Below, piece by piece: positions 13,445 through 21,774 of a DNA stretch of 42,324 bases. Under the pieces are notes generated by a model. It did no database searches. It saw nothing but the letters and a program-made list of their open reading frames with translations, and was not told the origin of the DNA. Origin of the DNA: an archaeon. GTDB taxonomy: Archaea; Nanobdellota; Nanobdellia; Woesearchaeales; GW2011-AR9. Positions within the stretch are counted from its first letter, which is position 1; every line of letters starts with the position of its first letter. The position numbers and the translations under genes are program-made. Location: the NCBI GenBank assembly GCA_023265925.1, contig JAHFSD010000005.1:1-42324 (forward strand), given 5' to 3'.

Positions 13445-15621
13445 ACCATCTGGCATTTTTTGTTTATTGTTGCCAATGAAGATGCTCCTGCCCACTGGGC
13501 AAAATCACAGAAGTCGCCAATAATACAATCATCTGCCGAGTTCTTCTTAGTTCCAAAATATCCCCCTGCTCCTCCACTCTCCCTCGTTTCATCACAAGCT
13601 GGAACTTGTGTACCACCTACTTCATCGCCGGGAGGGGCGGGATCAGGTGCTGGCCCTTTCGTTCCCGGTGCTAAACCAATTGGCTTCTTAACAAATTTTT
13701 GCATTTGGGCTCGGTCCAGGCAGTCAGCTAAAGCATCTGTTTTCTGGGATTGGGCGGAGCACTCATCTGGTTCTAAATTATCAGGTGAAGGCTTTTTGCC
13801 CTTCGGTTTTACAAAATTGTTGTCATTACTTTTGTCTTCTTCTTCTCTATCATCATCATTCTCATCAACTGATTTTTTAGGATCATCTTTAATAATATGA
13901 TTCTGTTCATGCTTCACCAAAGCCTGAAAGGTGTATACTTTTCCGCCACCTTTTGGCGAAGGTGCGGTGGTTGGATCCTTGGGACTAGCTTTAATATTCT
14001 CTTTAAGAACGTACGCTGTTTTCGTGCTCTGAATAGAACAAGCTGCGGCGCTTGCTCCCCGGTCTCTTCCACAAGTTTTATCCATCTCTTTTCGTGTATC
14101 CACGACGCGCCATTTTTCTCCTGCTGCTCCTGCCCCGGCATTTTTCAGATATTTTTCTTCCTGTTTGGTTGGTTCCCGGCCGCATTTGGTGCCATCGGAA
14201 CCACACCCTTTATTTCCTCCGGGGAGCAAACAGGAGATATCGGTGCACTGCGAACCACTTTGCGAAGCAGAAGGGATACACTGATTATCAGGAAGACCAT
14301 CCAAATTCTGCACCTGTTCCAGTCCTCTGGGACCAAAGAAATGATTAACACATTGCATCTCTTCTTTCAGACCAGTAGCTCCTAACTCCGGCGTCGCAGA
14401 CAAAATACAGGCATTCGGCTTATTTAACCCAAACTGTCCTGCACCTCCCCCACCAGCTAAATCCTTGGCTAAGTCCCCCGGGTTTGCGGTACAAGCTTCG
14501 GAGAATAACGAGGCAAACAGCATTGCCTTCTCGTATTCCCCTTTGAGGCCTTCTCCCGTGCCGGTGGCAGCTGTAGCTGTAGAAATAACTCCGCCCGTGA
14601 GAGAACTCCCTGCTCCAGTTAATGTCGGAACAAAGCTGCCGTATTTGGACGATTTTTCTTTTACTTTAGCGCATTTCTGTTTGACGTTGTCGATGATTGT
14701 TTTTCCGCTGGCGCCTAAGGCATTCTGAAATTCATCTTTGACATCAGTATTTACTATTTTAATCTGATCACTCTCGACGCTAAAGAGCAGGGAACTTCGC
14801 ATTAATTTTCCGTCGGGATTACTTCTCAAATCTACGCCATCCACACAAATAAACCCTTGATTCATCCAGTCGGTTAGACTACATCCCACACCATAATTGA
14901 TTGGGCCCTCCCTCGGATCAACCGCAAATTTCCAGAAATAATCCCAAACGCCGAAGCATTTGCTTTTGTTTTCGGAAGGATCGCAGAAGACACTTCTTTG
15001 GACAACCCTCCCCGTTCTCACGTCGTACGTAAACATGCCGTGGCTGAGCTGAGGGTAGTAAATAAGGCACTGTTTGCCGACATCCTGATAATGCTGTAAG
15101 AGGGGATACATTTTTGATTTCCCCGTCCACAAAGTTAAGTCCATCACCAGCAAAGAAGGATTCAGCAATCCATTAAAGATACCGCAGGATTGTTGTTCTT
15201 TGGAAATATTTTCTTTGTTTATTCTCACGTTTAGGGCTGCTTTTTCCAATGACTTTGAAAGAACAGTATCAATAGCCAGCATATTTTTCACGTCCAGGCC
15301 ATTCAACTGATCCTGCCAATGGATGATTTGAACTGCTGCTGCGCTGTAATTATGGGCAGTAAAGTCCTGTAGATACTTTTTAAGTTCTCGATTGGCATTA
15401 ATCCCGGAACGATATTGAAGATTGTCTTTGAGTAGTTTGGCGGTAGTGACGTAGGATTTGTCAGGAATTGGTTCTAGAACCTGATTAAGCTCAGTCGCTG
15501 GAGCGGCTACTTCCTGAGGTATATTTGTAATCAGATAATAGTCGATTACAATGACAATCAATACGAGGAGAATTATTACTATCTTCATTGGAAACTGCTT
15601 CTGCGATAACCTCTTTTTCAT
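13402..15621 (-). CDS. large Cys-rich membrane-anchored surface protein B with HExxH motif
   Basis: A 739-residue protein with one N-terminal membrane helix (residues 12-32, after MKKRLSQKQFP) and an exported remainder. About 25 cysteines are spread through it. A Gly/Ala/Thr-rich stretch lies around 335-400. Residues 555-580 read VYTFQALVKHEQNHIIKDD, where His571, Glu572 and His575 form an HExxH zinc-protease-like motif, followed by an acidic low-complexity region (580-605). A Pro-rich linker (PGTKGPAPDPAPPG) precedes the C-terminal domain that is duplicated in the two remnants. No family recognised; peptidase activity is only suggested by the motif. TATA box at 15648 supports the start. Confidence 0.8.
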   Translation of the reverse strand: MKKRLSQKQFPMKIVIILLVLIVIVIDYYLITNIPQEVAAPATELNQVLEPIPDKSYVTTAKLLKDNLQYRSGINANRELKKYLQDFTAHNYSAAAVQIIHWQDQLNGLDVKNMLAIDTVLSKSLEKAALNVRINKENISKEQQSCGIFNGLLNPSLLVMDLTLWTGKSKMYPLLQHYQDVGKQCLIYYPQLSHGMFTYDVRTGRVVQRSVFCDPSENKSKCFGVWDYFWKFAVDPREGPINYGVGCSLTDWMNQGFICVDGVDLRSNPDGKLMRSSLLFSVESDQIKIVNTDVKDEFQNALGASGKTIIDNVKQKCAKVKEKSSKYGSFVPTLTGAGSSLTGGVISTATAATGTGEGLKGEYEKAMLFASLFSEACTANPGDLAKDLAGGGGAGQFGLNKPNACILSATPELGATGLKEEMQCVNHFFGPRGLEQVQNLDGLPDNQCIPSASQSGSQCTDISCLLPGGNKGCGSDGTKCGREPTKQEEKYLKNAGAGAAGEKWRVVDTRKEMDKTCGRDRGASAAACSIQSTKTAYVLKENIKASPKDPTTAPSPKGGGKVYTFQALVKHEQNHIIKDDPKKSVDENDDDREEEDKSNDNNFVKPKGKKPSPDNLEPDECSAQSQKTDALADCLDRAQMQKFVKKPIGLAPGTKGPAPDPAPPGDEVGGTQVPACDETRESGGAGGYFGTKKNSADDCIIGDFCDFAQWAGASSLATINKKCQMVQVENGKLPCPPLQ

Positions 15622-15647
15622 TGCGATGATAATAAATTGTAGGGCGG

Positions 15648-15657
15648 CTTATATACT
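15648..15657 (-). promoter_or_regulatory. TATA-like box of gene B
   Basis: AGTATATAAG read leftward, about 30 bases before the ATG at 15621. Confidence 0.55.
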
Positions 15658-15701
15658 TTACTCTTACAATCTCCCATCTCTGAATATACAAACTAATAAC
15701 A

Positions 15702-15711
15702 TTTATATATT
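15702..15711 (+). promoter_or_regulatory. TATA-like box of the winged-helix gene
   Basis: TTTATATATT is centred 25 bases before the ATG at 15731. It excludes the longer in-frame start at 15551, which would lie upstream of the promoter. Confidence 0.6.
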
Positions 15712-15730
15712 AACCTACGATTCCCCATAC

Positions 15731-16126
15731 ATGGTGCTTTTGTTTGACCAGTTCAACCTGCCGGAAGACATCTACAGGATCATCTTTGCTACCGAACAGC
15801 AGGAAGTGGTAGGCCGGCTGCTGGTCAAGTATATGCAGGACAATGGCGGGGAGATCGGCAAGACCGAGATGGGCGTCTTTGCCCAGAGATTGCATGACGG
15901 CGAGGCTACGGTCAGGATCGGCCAGCCGCCCTTCCAGAAGGACACCAAGATATCTTACAACAAGCGGCAGTTCTACGACCGCATTCTGACACCGTTGCGG
16001 GGGATGGGCTTGATCGATTACGACCTATATACCAAGAGGTACCGCCTTTCCGATAAATTCAATAAAATCATGATTAAGATTGGCCTGATGTGGTTACGGG
16101 AGTTGGAGAGGGGGAAAAGGAAGTGA
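15731..16126 (+). CDS. winged-helix DNA-binding protein
   Basis: A 131-residue protein. Residues 20-60 (EQQEVVGRLLVKYMQDNGGEIGKTEMGVFAQRL) form a helix-turn-helix. YNKRQFYDRILTPLRGMGLIDYDLYTKRYRLSDKF looks like the recognition helix and wing of a winged helix. The C-terminus is basic. It lies 117 bases upstream of, and codirectional with, the ATPase/STAS pair, with a perfect palindrome in between. This makes it the natural candidate regulator of that pair (inference). Confidence 0.65.
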   Translation: MVLLFDQFNLPEDIYRIIFATEQQEVVGRLLVKYMQDNGGEIGKTEMGVFAQRLHDGEATVRIGQPPFQKDTKISYNKRQFYDRILTPLRGMGLIDYDLYTKRYRLSDKFNKIMIKIGLMWLRELERGKRK

Positions 16127-16185
16127 TCTCTTTTTACTGAGGAAAACTATTTTTTCGGCCGGGATGTAGGGCCAATGAATTGATT

Positions 16186-16202
16186 TACCGGGATTCCCGG
16201 TA
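16186..16202. promoter_or_regulatory. perfect 17-bp palindrome upstream of the ATPase promoter
   Basis: TACCGGGA-T-TCCCGGTA is fully symmetric and lies 12 bases upstream of the TATA box at 16215. A half-site TCCCGGTA recurs at 16234-16241, just before the ATG at 16244. A full site upstream and a half-site at the start is a layout suited to switching between activation and repression. Confidence 0.7.
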
Positions 16203-16214
16203 TTCAGAGAAACC

Positions 16215-16223
16215 TTTATAAAT
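16215..16223 (+). promoter_or_regulatory. TATA-like box of the ATPase/STAS pair
   Basis: TTTATAAAT is centred 25 bases before the ATG at 16244 and flanked on both sides by TCCCGGTA sites. Confidence 0.65.
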
Positions 16224-16243
16224 AACGGCCAATTCCCGGTAAC

Positions 16244-17206
16244 ATGCGCCTCCACCTGCCCAACAGCGCCTTTTTAGGTAATATTGATCCCTTTCTGCTT
16301 TCGTTCTCGCCATCCTACCCGGCCCGGCTGACCCTCACCGCCAATAAGAAATGGATCTCCATCCATCCCGCGGTATTGTCGCTGGTGGCCGCGTTAGGCC
16401 TGACGGTAAAGCCAACTCGTATTTCCTGTGAAAAACTGGAGGCGACATCCAAGCATTATTTGCAGCGGATGGGGCTCTTTAAACTTCTCCGGATCCCTTC
16501 CGGCATTACCATCAAAGAACATGAGCCAGCGGGACGTTTCATACCCTTAACAAGAATAACGAACTCCGGACAGCTCAGCAGATTCATTACCGAAATGATT
16601 CCTTTGCTGCATCTCGAGCCCCGGCAGGCAACGCCCATCAAGTACGTCGTCAGCGAATTGGTGCGTAATGTGTTAGAGCATGCCCAAGCTGAACATGGCG
16701 CCATCGTCTCGGCTCAGTATTACACCAAGAGCAACACCATCCGGATAGGAATTGCTGACACGGGCGTGGGCATTAAGGCTACTATCACTCAATCGTATCC
16801 TGCTTCTACCCATCTGGAAGCAATCCGGCTGGCGCTGACACCAGGAATAACCGGTACCACCAGAAGGGAAGGCGGCACGGAATTCAATGCCGGAGCAGGG
16901 CTGTTCGTGATCAAATCGATTGCCAAGGTAAGTAGGGACTTTTTTCTTATCTACAGCGGCAATGCTTTGTATAAAGCGTTGAAAAATCCTGCCACAAAAC
17001 AGGTTCAGCTCTATGCTGATCCCTTTCGGGACAGACATTCGGCACGAGAAGACCTTCCTTTTTGGCCAGGGACAGTAGTGGGTATCGATATCACTGTCGA
17101 CAATACGCCGGAATTCACTTCTTTATTGGATTCCATCTGGGACGTGTACATTAAAACTATACGGGAACGAAAAAAAGAGCGGTATCGGAGGGCACAATTC
17201 AGATGA
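16244..17206 (+). CDS. GHKL (histidine-kinase-like) ATPase
   Basis: A 320-residue soluble protein. Residues 1-120 are an N-terminal domain of unknown type. Residues 125-290 form the ATPase, with N-box ELVRNVLEHA (Glu138, Asn142), G1 box IADTGVGI (Asp172, Gly174, Gly176) and G2-like GGTEFNAGAGL at 210-220. There is no phosphoacceptor His domain and no sensor, so it resembles anti-sigma or partner-switch kinases more than two-component kinases. Its stop overlaps the ATG of the STAS-like gene by four bases. I infer that the pair acts together. Confidence 0.82.
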   Translation: MRLHLPNSAFLGNIDPFLLSFSPSYPARLTLTANKKWISIHPAVLSLVAALGLTVKPTRISCEKLEATSKHYLQRMGLFKLLRIPSGITIKEHEPAGRFIPLTRITNSGQLSRFITEMIPLLHLEPRQATPIKYVVSELVRNVLEHAQAEHGAIVSAQYYTKSNTIRIGIADTGVGIKATITQSYPASTHLEAIRLALTPGITGTTRREGGTEFNAGAGLFVIKSIAKVSRDFFLIYSGNALYKALKNPATKQVQLYADPFRDRHSAREDLPFWPGTVVGIDITVDNTPEFTSLLDSIWDVYIKTIRERKKERYRRAQFR

Positions 17207-17490
17207 TGACTTTAAAATTACGCCCTCTCGTCGGCGTCTTCGCGGAAAACAAGGACAAAGCCCGGGAAATCCGCCTTCATAAAATTGTCCCGGCACTGGC
17301 GAAAGGGCAGGAAGTAACCTTAGATTTTGCCGGGATAGATTCTGCAACCCAATCGTTCGTCCATGCTTTAATCAGTGATTTAATTCGGACGTATGGCTGC
17401 GAAGTTCTCGATAAGCTCTACTTCCAGAATTGTACCGAAACGGTCAAGAAGATTATCGCCATCGTGGTTGACTATATGCAGGAAGGATAA
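17203..17490 (+). CDS. STAS-like protein (DUF4325 type)
   Basis: A 95-residue protein. VTLDFAGIDSATQSFVHALISDLIRTYG matches the DUF4325 STAS-like core, where VDFxGVxxxTxSFxxAL is the hallmark. LYFQNCTETVKKIIAIVVDYM follows. Overlap with the ATPase gene by ATGA implies translational coupling. In bacterial partner-switching a STAS protein is the substrate of a GHKL kinase. Whether the Ser/Thr after the FAGID turn is phosphorylated here is unknown. Confidence 0.8.
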   Translation: MMTLKLRPLVGVFAENKDKAREIRLHKIVPALAKGQEVTLDFAGIDSATQSFVHALISDLIRTYGCEVLDKLYFQNCTETVKKIIAIVVDYMQEG

Positions 17491-17513
17491 TTGGCAATAA
17501 AAAGGCGGAATAG

Positions 17514-18713
17514 TTACGTTCTCACCACCAGCCCATCCTTCTGCACTGCCAACTCCGCGTCCTTCTTCAATAACTCTGCCTTATCCGTCTTCTCCCAGGT
17601 GAAATCGGGATCGTTGCGGCCAAAATGGCCGTAGGCAGCGGTTTTCCTGTAGATTGGCCGGCGCAGGTTGAGCTGCTCGATGATGGATTTGGGGCGGAAA
17701 TCAAAATGCTTCTTGACTAACTCTACAATCGTTTCTTCAGGAACCTTAGCTGTGCCAAAAGTGTCCACTAAAATGCTGACGGGATGGGCTACTCCGATCG
17801 CATAAGCTACCTGCAGTTCACACTTCCCGGCTAAGCCGGCGGCAACAATGTTCTTGGCGGCGTAGCGGGCATAGTAGGCAGCAGAGCGGTCTACCTTGCT
17901 GGGATCCTTTCCACTAAATGCGCCTCCTCCATGCCGGGAATACCCGCCATAACTGTCCACAATGATTTTCCTTCCGGTACAGCCGGCATCTCCCACCGGG
18001 CCGCCAATCACAAATTTGCCGGTGGGATTGACAAAATAATTAGTCTGCTCATCCACCCAGCCATGGCCGATGGGCTTAATGATTTTAGCAATGACATCTC
18101 TTCTGATGGTTTCCAGATCAACGTCAGGATGGTGTTGCGTGGAAATAACGACGGTCTCAACTCGTTTTGGCTGGCCATTTTCATATTCCACCGTCACCTG
18201 CGACTTTCCGTCAGGACGAAGGTACCAAATCTCTCCTCTCCGCCGCACACTGGCTAACCGCTGGGTCAATTTATGGGCTAGCATAATGGGCAGCGGCATG
18301 AACTCCGGCGTTTCATTACAGGCAAAGCCAAACATCAAGCCCTGGTCGCCGGCACCCTGCTCTTTATACAATCCTTCTCCTTCATTGACGCCCTGGGCAA
18401 TGTCCGGAGACTGTCCTGATAACGCCACCAGAACTCCACAGGTTGATCCTTCAAATCCATAATCTGGTTTGTCGTAGCCAATTTCCAGAATAGTGTCACG
18501 GGCAATTTTCTGCACATCGACATAGGTGTTGGTGGTGACTTCTCCGGCGACGACGACAAAACCAGTCTTAGTGAGACATTCGATGGCCACCCTGGCCGTG
18601 GGATCGTCTTTGATAATGGCATCCAAGATCGCATCCGAAACCTGGTCCATCATTTTATCCGGGTGCCCTTCGGTCACGCTTTCTGACGTAAATAAAAAAT
18701 TTTCTGTAGCCAT
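17514..18713 (-). CDS. metK: S-adenosylmethionine synthetase, bacterial type
   Basis: Makes S-adenosylmethionine from methionine and ATP. At 399 residues it carries the bacterial/eukaryotic MAT signatures: [12 protein letters not shown] at the start, [12 protein letters not shown] in the flexible-loop region, [24 protein letters not shown], and the phosphate-binding [20 protein letters not shown]. Archaea usually carry the unrelated-looking archaeal MAT, so this copy suggests transfer from bacteria. GAGGT 11 bases before the ATG and a TATA box at 18771 support the start. It is divergent from the HTH-CBS regulator. Confidence 0.95.
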   Translation of the reverse strand: MATENFLFTSESVTEGHPDKMMDQVSDAILDAIIKDDPTARVAIECLTKTGFVVVAGEVTTNTYVDVQKIARDTILEIGYDKPDYGFEGSTCGVLVALSGQSPDIAQGVNEGEGLYKEQGAGDQGLMFGFACNETPEFMPLPIMLAHKLTQRLASVRRRGEIWYLRPDGKSQVTVEYENGQPKRVETVVISTQHHPDVDLETIRRDVIAKIIKPIGHGWVDEQTNYFVNPTGKFVIGGPVGDAGCTGRKIIVDSYGGYSRHGGGAFSGKDPSKVDRSAAYYARYAAKNIVAAGLAGKCELQVAYAIGVAHPVSILVDTFGTAKVPEETIVELVKKHFDFRPKSIIEQLNLRRPIYRKTAAYGHFGRNDPDFTWEKTDKAELLKKDAELAVQKDGLVVRT

Positions 18714-18770
18714 GGTTCAGTACCTCTTTATGGTTTCAATGTTGATAATGGTGATGGAGCAGCCTTGGTG

Positions 18771-18780
18771 GTATATAAAG
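18771..18780 (-). promoter_or_regulatory. TATA-like box of metK
   Basis: CTTTATATAC read leftward. The predicted start near 18749 gives a leader of about 36 bases, too short for a known SAM riboswitch. Confidence 0.55.
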
Positions 18781-18822
18781 TATCGTGACCGTAATATTCT
18801 GATCGGAATAATTCCAGGGGAA

Positions 18823-18834
18823 AATTTAATAAAG
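18823..18834 (+). promoter_or_regulatory. TATA-like box of the HTH-CBS gene
   Basis: AATTTAATAAAG is centred about 29 bases before the ATG at 18857. Confidence 0.4.
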
Positions 18835-18856
18835 TCCAGTACTATCAAGCTAGTTC

Positions 18857-19411
18857 ATGGCCAACCGAGCTCTGGAAGAGATCAAAAAACTACGCAAGAA
18901 ATATCACCTCAACCAGAAAGAATTAGCCAATCGTGCCGGAGTATCCCAAAGTTTAATTGCCAAGATCGAAGCCGGAAAACTTGATCCCTCTTTTACCAAA
19001 GCCCAACAAATCTTTGCTGCTTTAGATCAGCTCAGAAACAGTAACGAAACCAAAGCCCGGGAGGTGATGAACAGCAAGGTTGTTTTCGTCCAGGCGAACG
19101 ACAAGATCAAAGAGATCATCAAAGCTATCAAGAAGCGCGGCATTTCTCAAGTGCCAGTTTTATCGAAAGAGAAAGTGGTGGGCATTTTAACGGAAGGTAG
19201 TATTCTCAATGCTATCGCGGAACATCCCGGCAGAATTGCCACGCTGCAGGCGGCAGAAGTTATGGAAGAGGCCCCGCCGATAGTTTCGCCCAAGACGGGC
19301 TTGACGGTGCTGTTGGAACTGCTGCGGGATCATCCGGTGGTTCTGGTGGCCGAGAAAGGTGAGGTGAAAGGCATCATTTCCAAGACGGACTTGCTGGGGA
19401 AGGTGGAGTGA
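18857..19411 (+). CDS. HTH-CBS transcriptional regulator
   Basis: A 184-residue protein. Residues 5-55 form a Cro/C1-type helix-turn-helix (KYHLNQKELANRAGVSQSLIAKIEAGKLDPSF). Two CBS motifs span about 68-180 (AREVMNSKVVFVQANDKIKEIIKAIKKRGISQVPVL and VSPKTGLTVLLELLRDHPVVLVAEKGEVKGIISKTDLL). CBS pairs bind adenosyl compounds including SAM. The divergent neighbour is metK, and the two share a 143-base promoter region, so SAM-responsive control of metK is an attractive inference without direct evidence. Confidence 0.88.
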   Translation: MANRALEEIKKLRKKYHLNQKELANRAGVSQSLIAKIEAGKLDPSFTKAQQIFAALDQLRNSNETKAREVMNSKVVFVQANDKIKEIIKAIKKRGISQVPVLSKEKVVGILTEGSILNAIAEHPGRIATLQAAEVMEEAPPIVSPKTGLTVLLELLRDHPVVLVAEKGEVKGIISKTDLLGKVE

Positions 19412-19439
19412 GATTGCCGCCTTCTCACCAGAAGTCGTT

Positions 19440-20300
19440 TCATTCCTTACTGGCCTGAAAGGCCAGAATGTCGTCCATGCTTAATTTCTTCTTTGCCTTC
19501 AATTTTTCCTGCACTGCCGCGGTTTTCTCCCGCACTTTCTCATTAAAACTCTTTTCTTCCTCCTCCCAAAATGATTTATTCAACTTCTGAACCCGGGCCG
19601 AAACCAGCTCCAGCGCCTTGCGCACTTGCTGATATTGCTCTCTCAACTGCCGATGCTTCCCTGCCAACGGCTTCTCCTGCTCGCGCCACGTTCGGATTTC
19701 GTCATACAACTGATTCATTTCTTCATGCTTCTGCTGCGACTGTTCCGCCAGCTTCTGCACCTGGTGGTGCGACTCCTGGGCCACTCGCCGTGCCTGCGAG
19801 AAGTCGGCCGCAGCCAGGGTCATTTCTTTCTGCACCTGCTCGACCTGCTCCAAGGCTTTCGCGCGCACCTTCAGCACCTTGATCTGCTTGGTAATCTGCT
19901 GCTCTTTGGTAAACGGCAGCGCTTCCGTCTCAATTTTAGTCTCAAGGCGCCGGATTTCCGCTTTAAGCGCCCGCGGATTCTCCCGGACTTTCAGGTGGGA
20001 ATAGACCTGCTCTTGTTTTTCTTCCACGCTCTTCCGCTGCTCCGACTTTTCCCGGGCGGCCAGGTTAAACTGGTCGCGCTCTCCCTTCACTGCTTTCACG
20101 TGCTGCGTTAAATTGTCCCGTTCCTGCTTCAGCTGCGTAAGGCGGGCAGTATGTGCTTTGATTTTATCGTGAAGAAGCTTGAATTCGTGGAACGCTTTCT
20201 CTTTCTCTTCCTGCCGCAAGCTGAGCTGTTCCCGCAGCTGGGCGAGCTCTTGTTTCTTCTGTCGCCATTCCGCGCGCTGGTCTGATGACTCGGTCTCCAT
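19440..20300 (-). CDS. archaeal coiled-coil protein (COG1340-like)
   Basis: A 286-residue protein that is nearly all coiled coil, rich in Gln, Glu, Lys and Arg, with a short C-terminal KKLSMDDILAFQASKE. The central HLKVRENPRALKAEIRRLETKIETEALPFTKEQQ is the region typical of the archaeal coiled-coil family once misannotated as phosphoserine phosphatase. I chose the internal ATG at 20298-20300 (METESSDQRAEW). The upstream in-frame ATG would add a Phe-rich leader that begins inside the L12 stop. Function unknown. Confidence 0.75.
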   Translation of the reverse strand: METESSDQRAEWRQKKQELAQLREQLSLRQEEKEKAFHEFKLLHDKIKAHTARLTQLKQERDNLTQHVKAVKGERDQFNLAAREKSEQRKSVEEKQEQVYSHLKVRENPRALKAEIRRLETKIETEALPFTKEQQITKQIKVLKVRAKALEQVEQVQKEMTLAAADFSQARRVAQESHHQVQKLAEQSQQKHEEMNQLYDEIRTWREQEKPLAGKHRQLREQYQQVRKALELVSARVQKLNKSFWEEEEKSFNEKVREKTAAVQEKLKAKKKLSMDDILAFQASKE

Positions 20301-20341
20301 GTGGTGGTAAGTCAAAAAAGGAAAAAAAAGAAAAAGCATCT

Positions 20342-20659
20342 CTAGCCGAACAGCGCGCCTAATCCGGCAGCGGCAGCTTCTTCAGCTTTCTTTTCATCTT
20401 CTTTTGACTTTTCTTCTTTTTTCTTGCCCTCTTCGGGCTTGGCTGCGGCAGGAGCAGCGGCGGCCACGGCGACGGGTGCAGTGACGGCTGCTTTTTTGAT
20501 CGCCTCGTCAATGTTCACGCCCTGTAACGCGGCCACCAGCGCTTTCACGCGGGCCTCATCGGCCTTCACGCCGGCAGCGGTCAGAACTTTCTTGACGTTA
20601 TCTTCATTGACTTCTTTGCCTGCTTTATGCAACAACATGGCACTGTAGATGTATTCCAT
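20342..20659 (-). CDS. rpl12p: ribosomal stalk protein P1/L12 (archaeal)
   Basis: About 105 residues: [30 protein letters not shown] (helical dimerisation domain), an Ala-rich hinge ([10 protein letters not shown]), a charged Lys/Glu stretch and the C-terminal GLGALFG that recruits elongation-factor GTPases. GGAGGG seven bases before the ATG at 20659 decides the start over an ATG 15 bases upstream. Last gene of the L1-L10-L12 operon. Confidence 0.95.
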   Translation of the reverse strand: MEYIYSAMLLHKAGKEVNEDNVKKVLTAAGVKADEARVKALVAALQGVNIDEAIKKAAVTAPVAVAAAAPAAAKPEEGKKKEEKSKEDEKKAEEAAAAGLGALFG

Positions 20660-20673
20660 TTTTAATCCCTCCA

Positions 20674-21774
20674 TTATCGTAGTGTACCTTTCTTCTGTAA
20701 AGCTGTCAACAGCTGAGCAGCTTCATCCTGTGTCACAGTTCCCTGCTTGGGATGCGGTTTCTGTGGTTGTGCAGGAGTAGGACGAGGCAGCGGTGAATGA
20801 GGCAATTCTTTCTTTTCTTTTTTCACTTCAGCACTCCCACTTTTTTTCTCTTCCTGGACCAAGGGGGCAACAACTACTCTCTCCGCTGCTGTTTTTTCTA
20901 CCGGCAGCTTCTCTTCCGATGGCTTTTCCGGAACTTCAATCTTCCCTTCGGCAATGATCGCCAACGCTTCCCGCTCCACTTTGGCCAGGATATCGCCGGC
21001 CGTCAGATCAGTGATGATATTCAACTCTAAACTTATAGCTTTGGCATCCTGGAAGGCCTTCTGCAGCAGCAGTTCCGTGGTCTCCGTTGTGGGATAGGCC
21101 ACTTCGATCGCTACATTCATCGCCCACTGGGCTGCCTGCGTAATGTTTTGAGCATATTCCACTTCATCAATGTGCAGCTGCCTGGCATCAAATACCAGGC
21201 CCTTCTCCCAGACGGCCACTACATCCAGCCCAATCTCCATCGGCTTGATATCCAGCCGTTTAAGGGTCTCGCTCACTTTCGGGGAAATGGGCTGCCCTTC
21301 CCTGACGATCGTCGTGTCGGCGATAATGCTTAATTTTCCGCCCTCGACTTTGGTCTTGATGCCGACTGCGGCCAGCTCGGAAATGATCGGCCCGGGGGCA
21401 AAGTTGGTGGGACCGGCTTTCACCATGATATCTTTTGGCGAGATTTGTCCCGGCCGGGCAGGCGCTTCGGACTTATTCTTCTGGATAGTCTTGTACAGGG
21501 CAAAGGGATTGCTTTTCGTTAACAGCAAAGCGGGCATACTTTTCATTTTCTCAGCCAATTTGTGGATGTTCTGCTGCTGTGATCCGTCAAAGGCCCGCTG
21601 CAACAGCTTCTTTCTGGTCATGGTGAGAGTAACGCCCTGCGTTCTCAACAGCGCCCGCATCCGCTGCAGCTGGGCGGCGGGAAGGTTCTGCATGTTGACC
21701 AGCCCAACGATGGGCGAGGCACGAATCTCTTCCGTTAACTTCTGTACAAATTCCACCTTTGCCGGGCTGACCAT
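20674..21774 (-). CDS. rplP0: ribosomal protein uL10/P0 (archaeal)
   Basis: A 366-residue stalk base protein. The N-terminal rRNA-binding domain ([25 protein letters not shown], then [10 protein letters not shown]) is followed by the archaeal-specific insertion domain ([42 protein letters not shown]) and helices binding L12 dimers. A long Pro/Lys/Glu-rich tail ends [17 protein letters not shown]. It lacks the GLGALFG-type end that archaeal P0 usually shares with L12. It abuts the L1 gene at its start. Confidence 0.93.
   Translation of the reverse strand: MVSPAKVEFVQKLTEEIRASPIVGLVNMQNLPAAQLQRMRALLRTQGVTLTMTRKKLLQRAFDGSQQQNIHKLAEKMKSMPALLLTKSNPFALYKTIQKNKSEAPARPGQISPKDIMVKAGPTNFAPGPIISELAAVGIKTKVEGGKLSIIADTTIVREGQPISPKVSETLKRLDIKPMEIGLDVVAVWEKGLVFDARQLHIDEVEYAQNITQAAQWAMNVAIEVAYPTTETTELLLQKAFQDAKAISLELNIITDLTAGDILAKVEREALAIIAEGKIEVPEKPSEEKLPVEKTAAERVVVAPLVQEEKKSGSAEVKKEKKELPHSPLPRPTPAQPQKPHPKQGTVTQDEAAQLLTALQKKGTLR

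Noticed and set aside
13460-14385. Long antisense open frames across gene B and across the ribosomal, coiled-coil and dnaK genes.
   Set aside because: They mirror the codon bias of well-supported genes on the other strand and have no promoters, ribosome binding sites or family motifs.
18714-18760. A SAM riboswitch before metK.
   Set aside because: The predicted leader is only about 36 bases and shows no stem architecture of known SAM aptamers.
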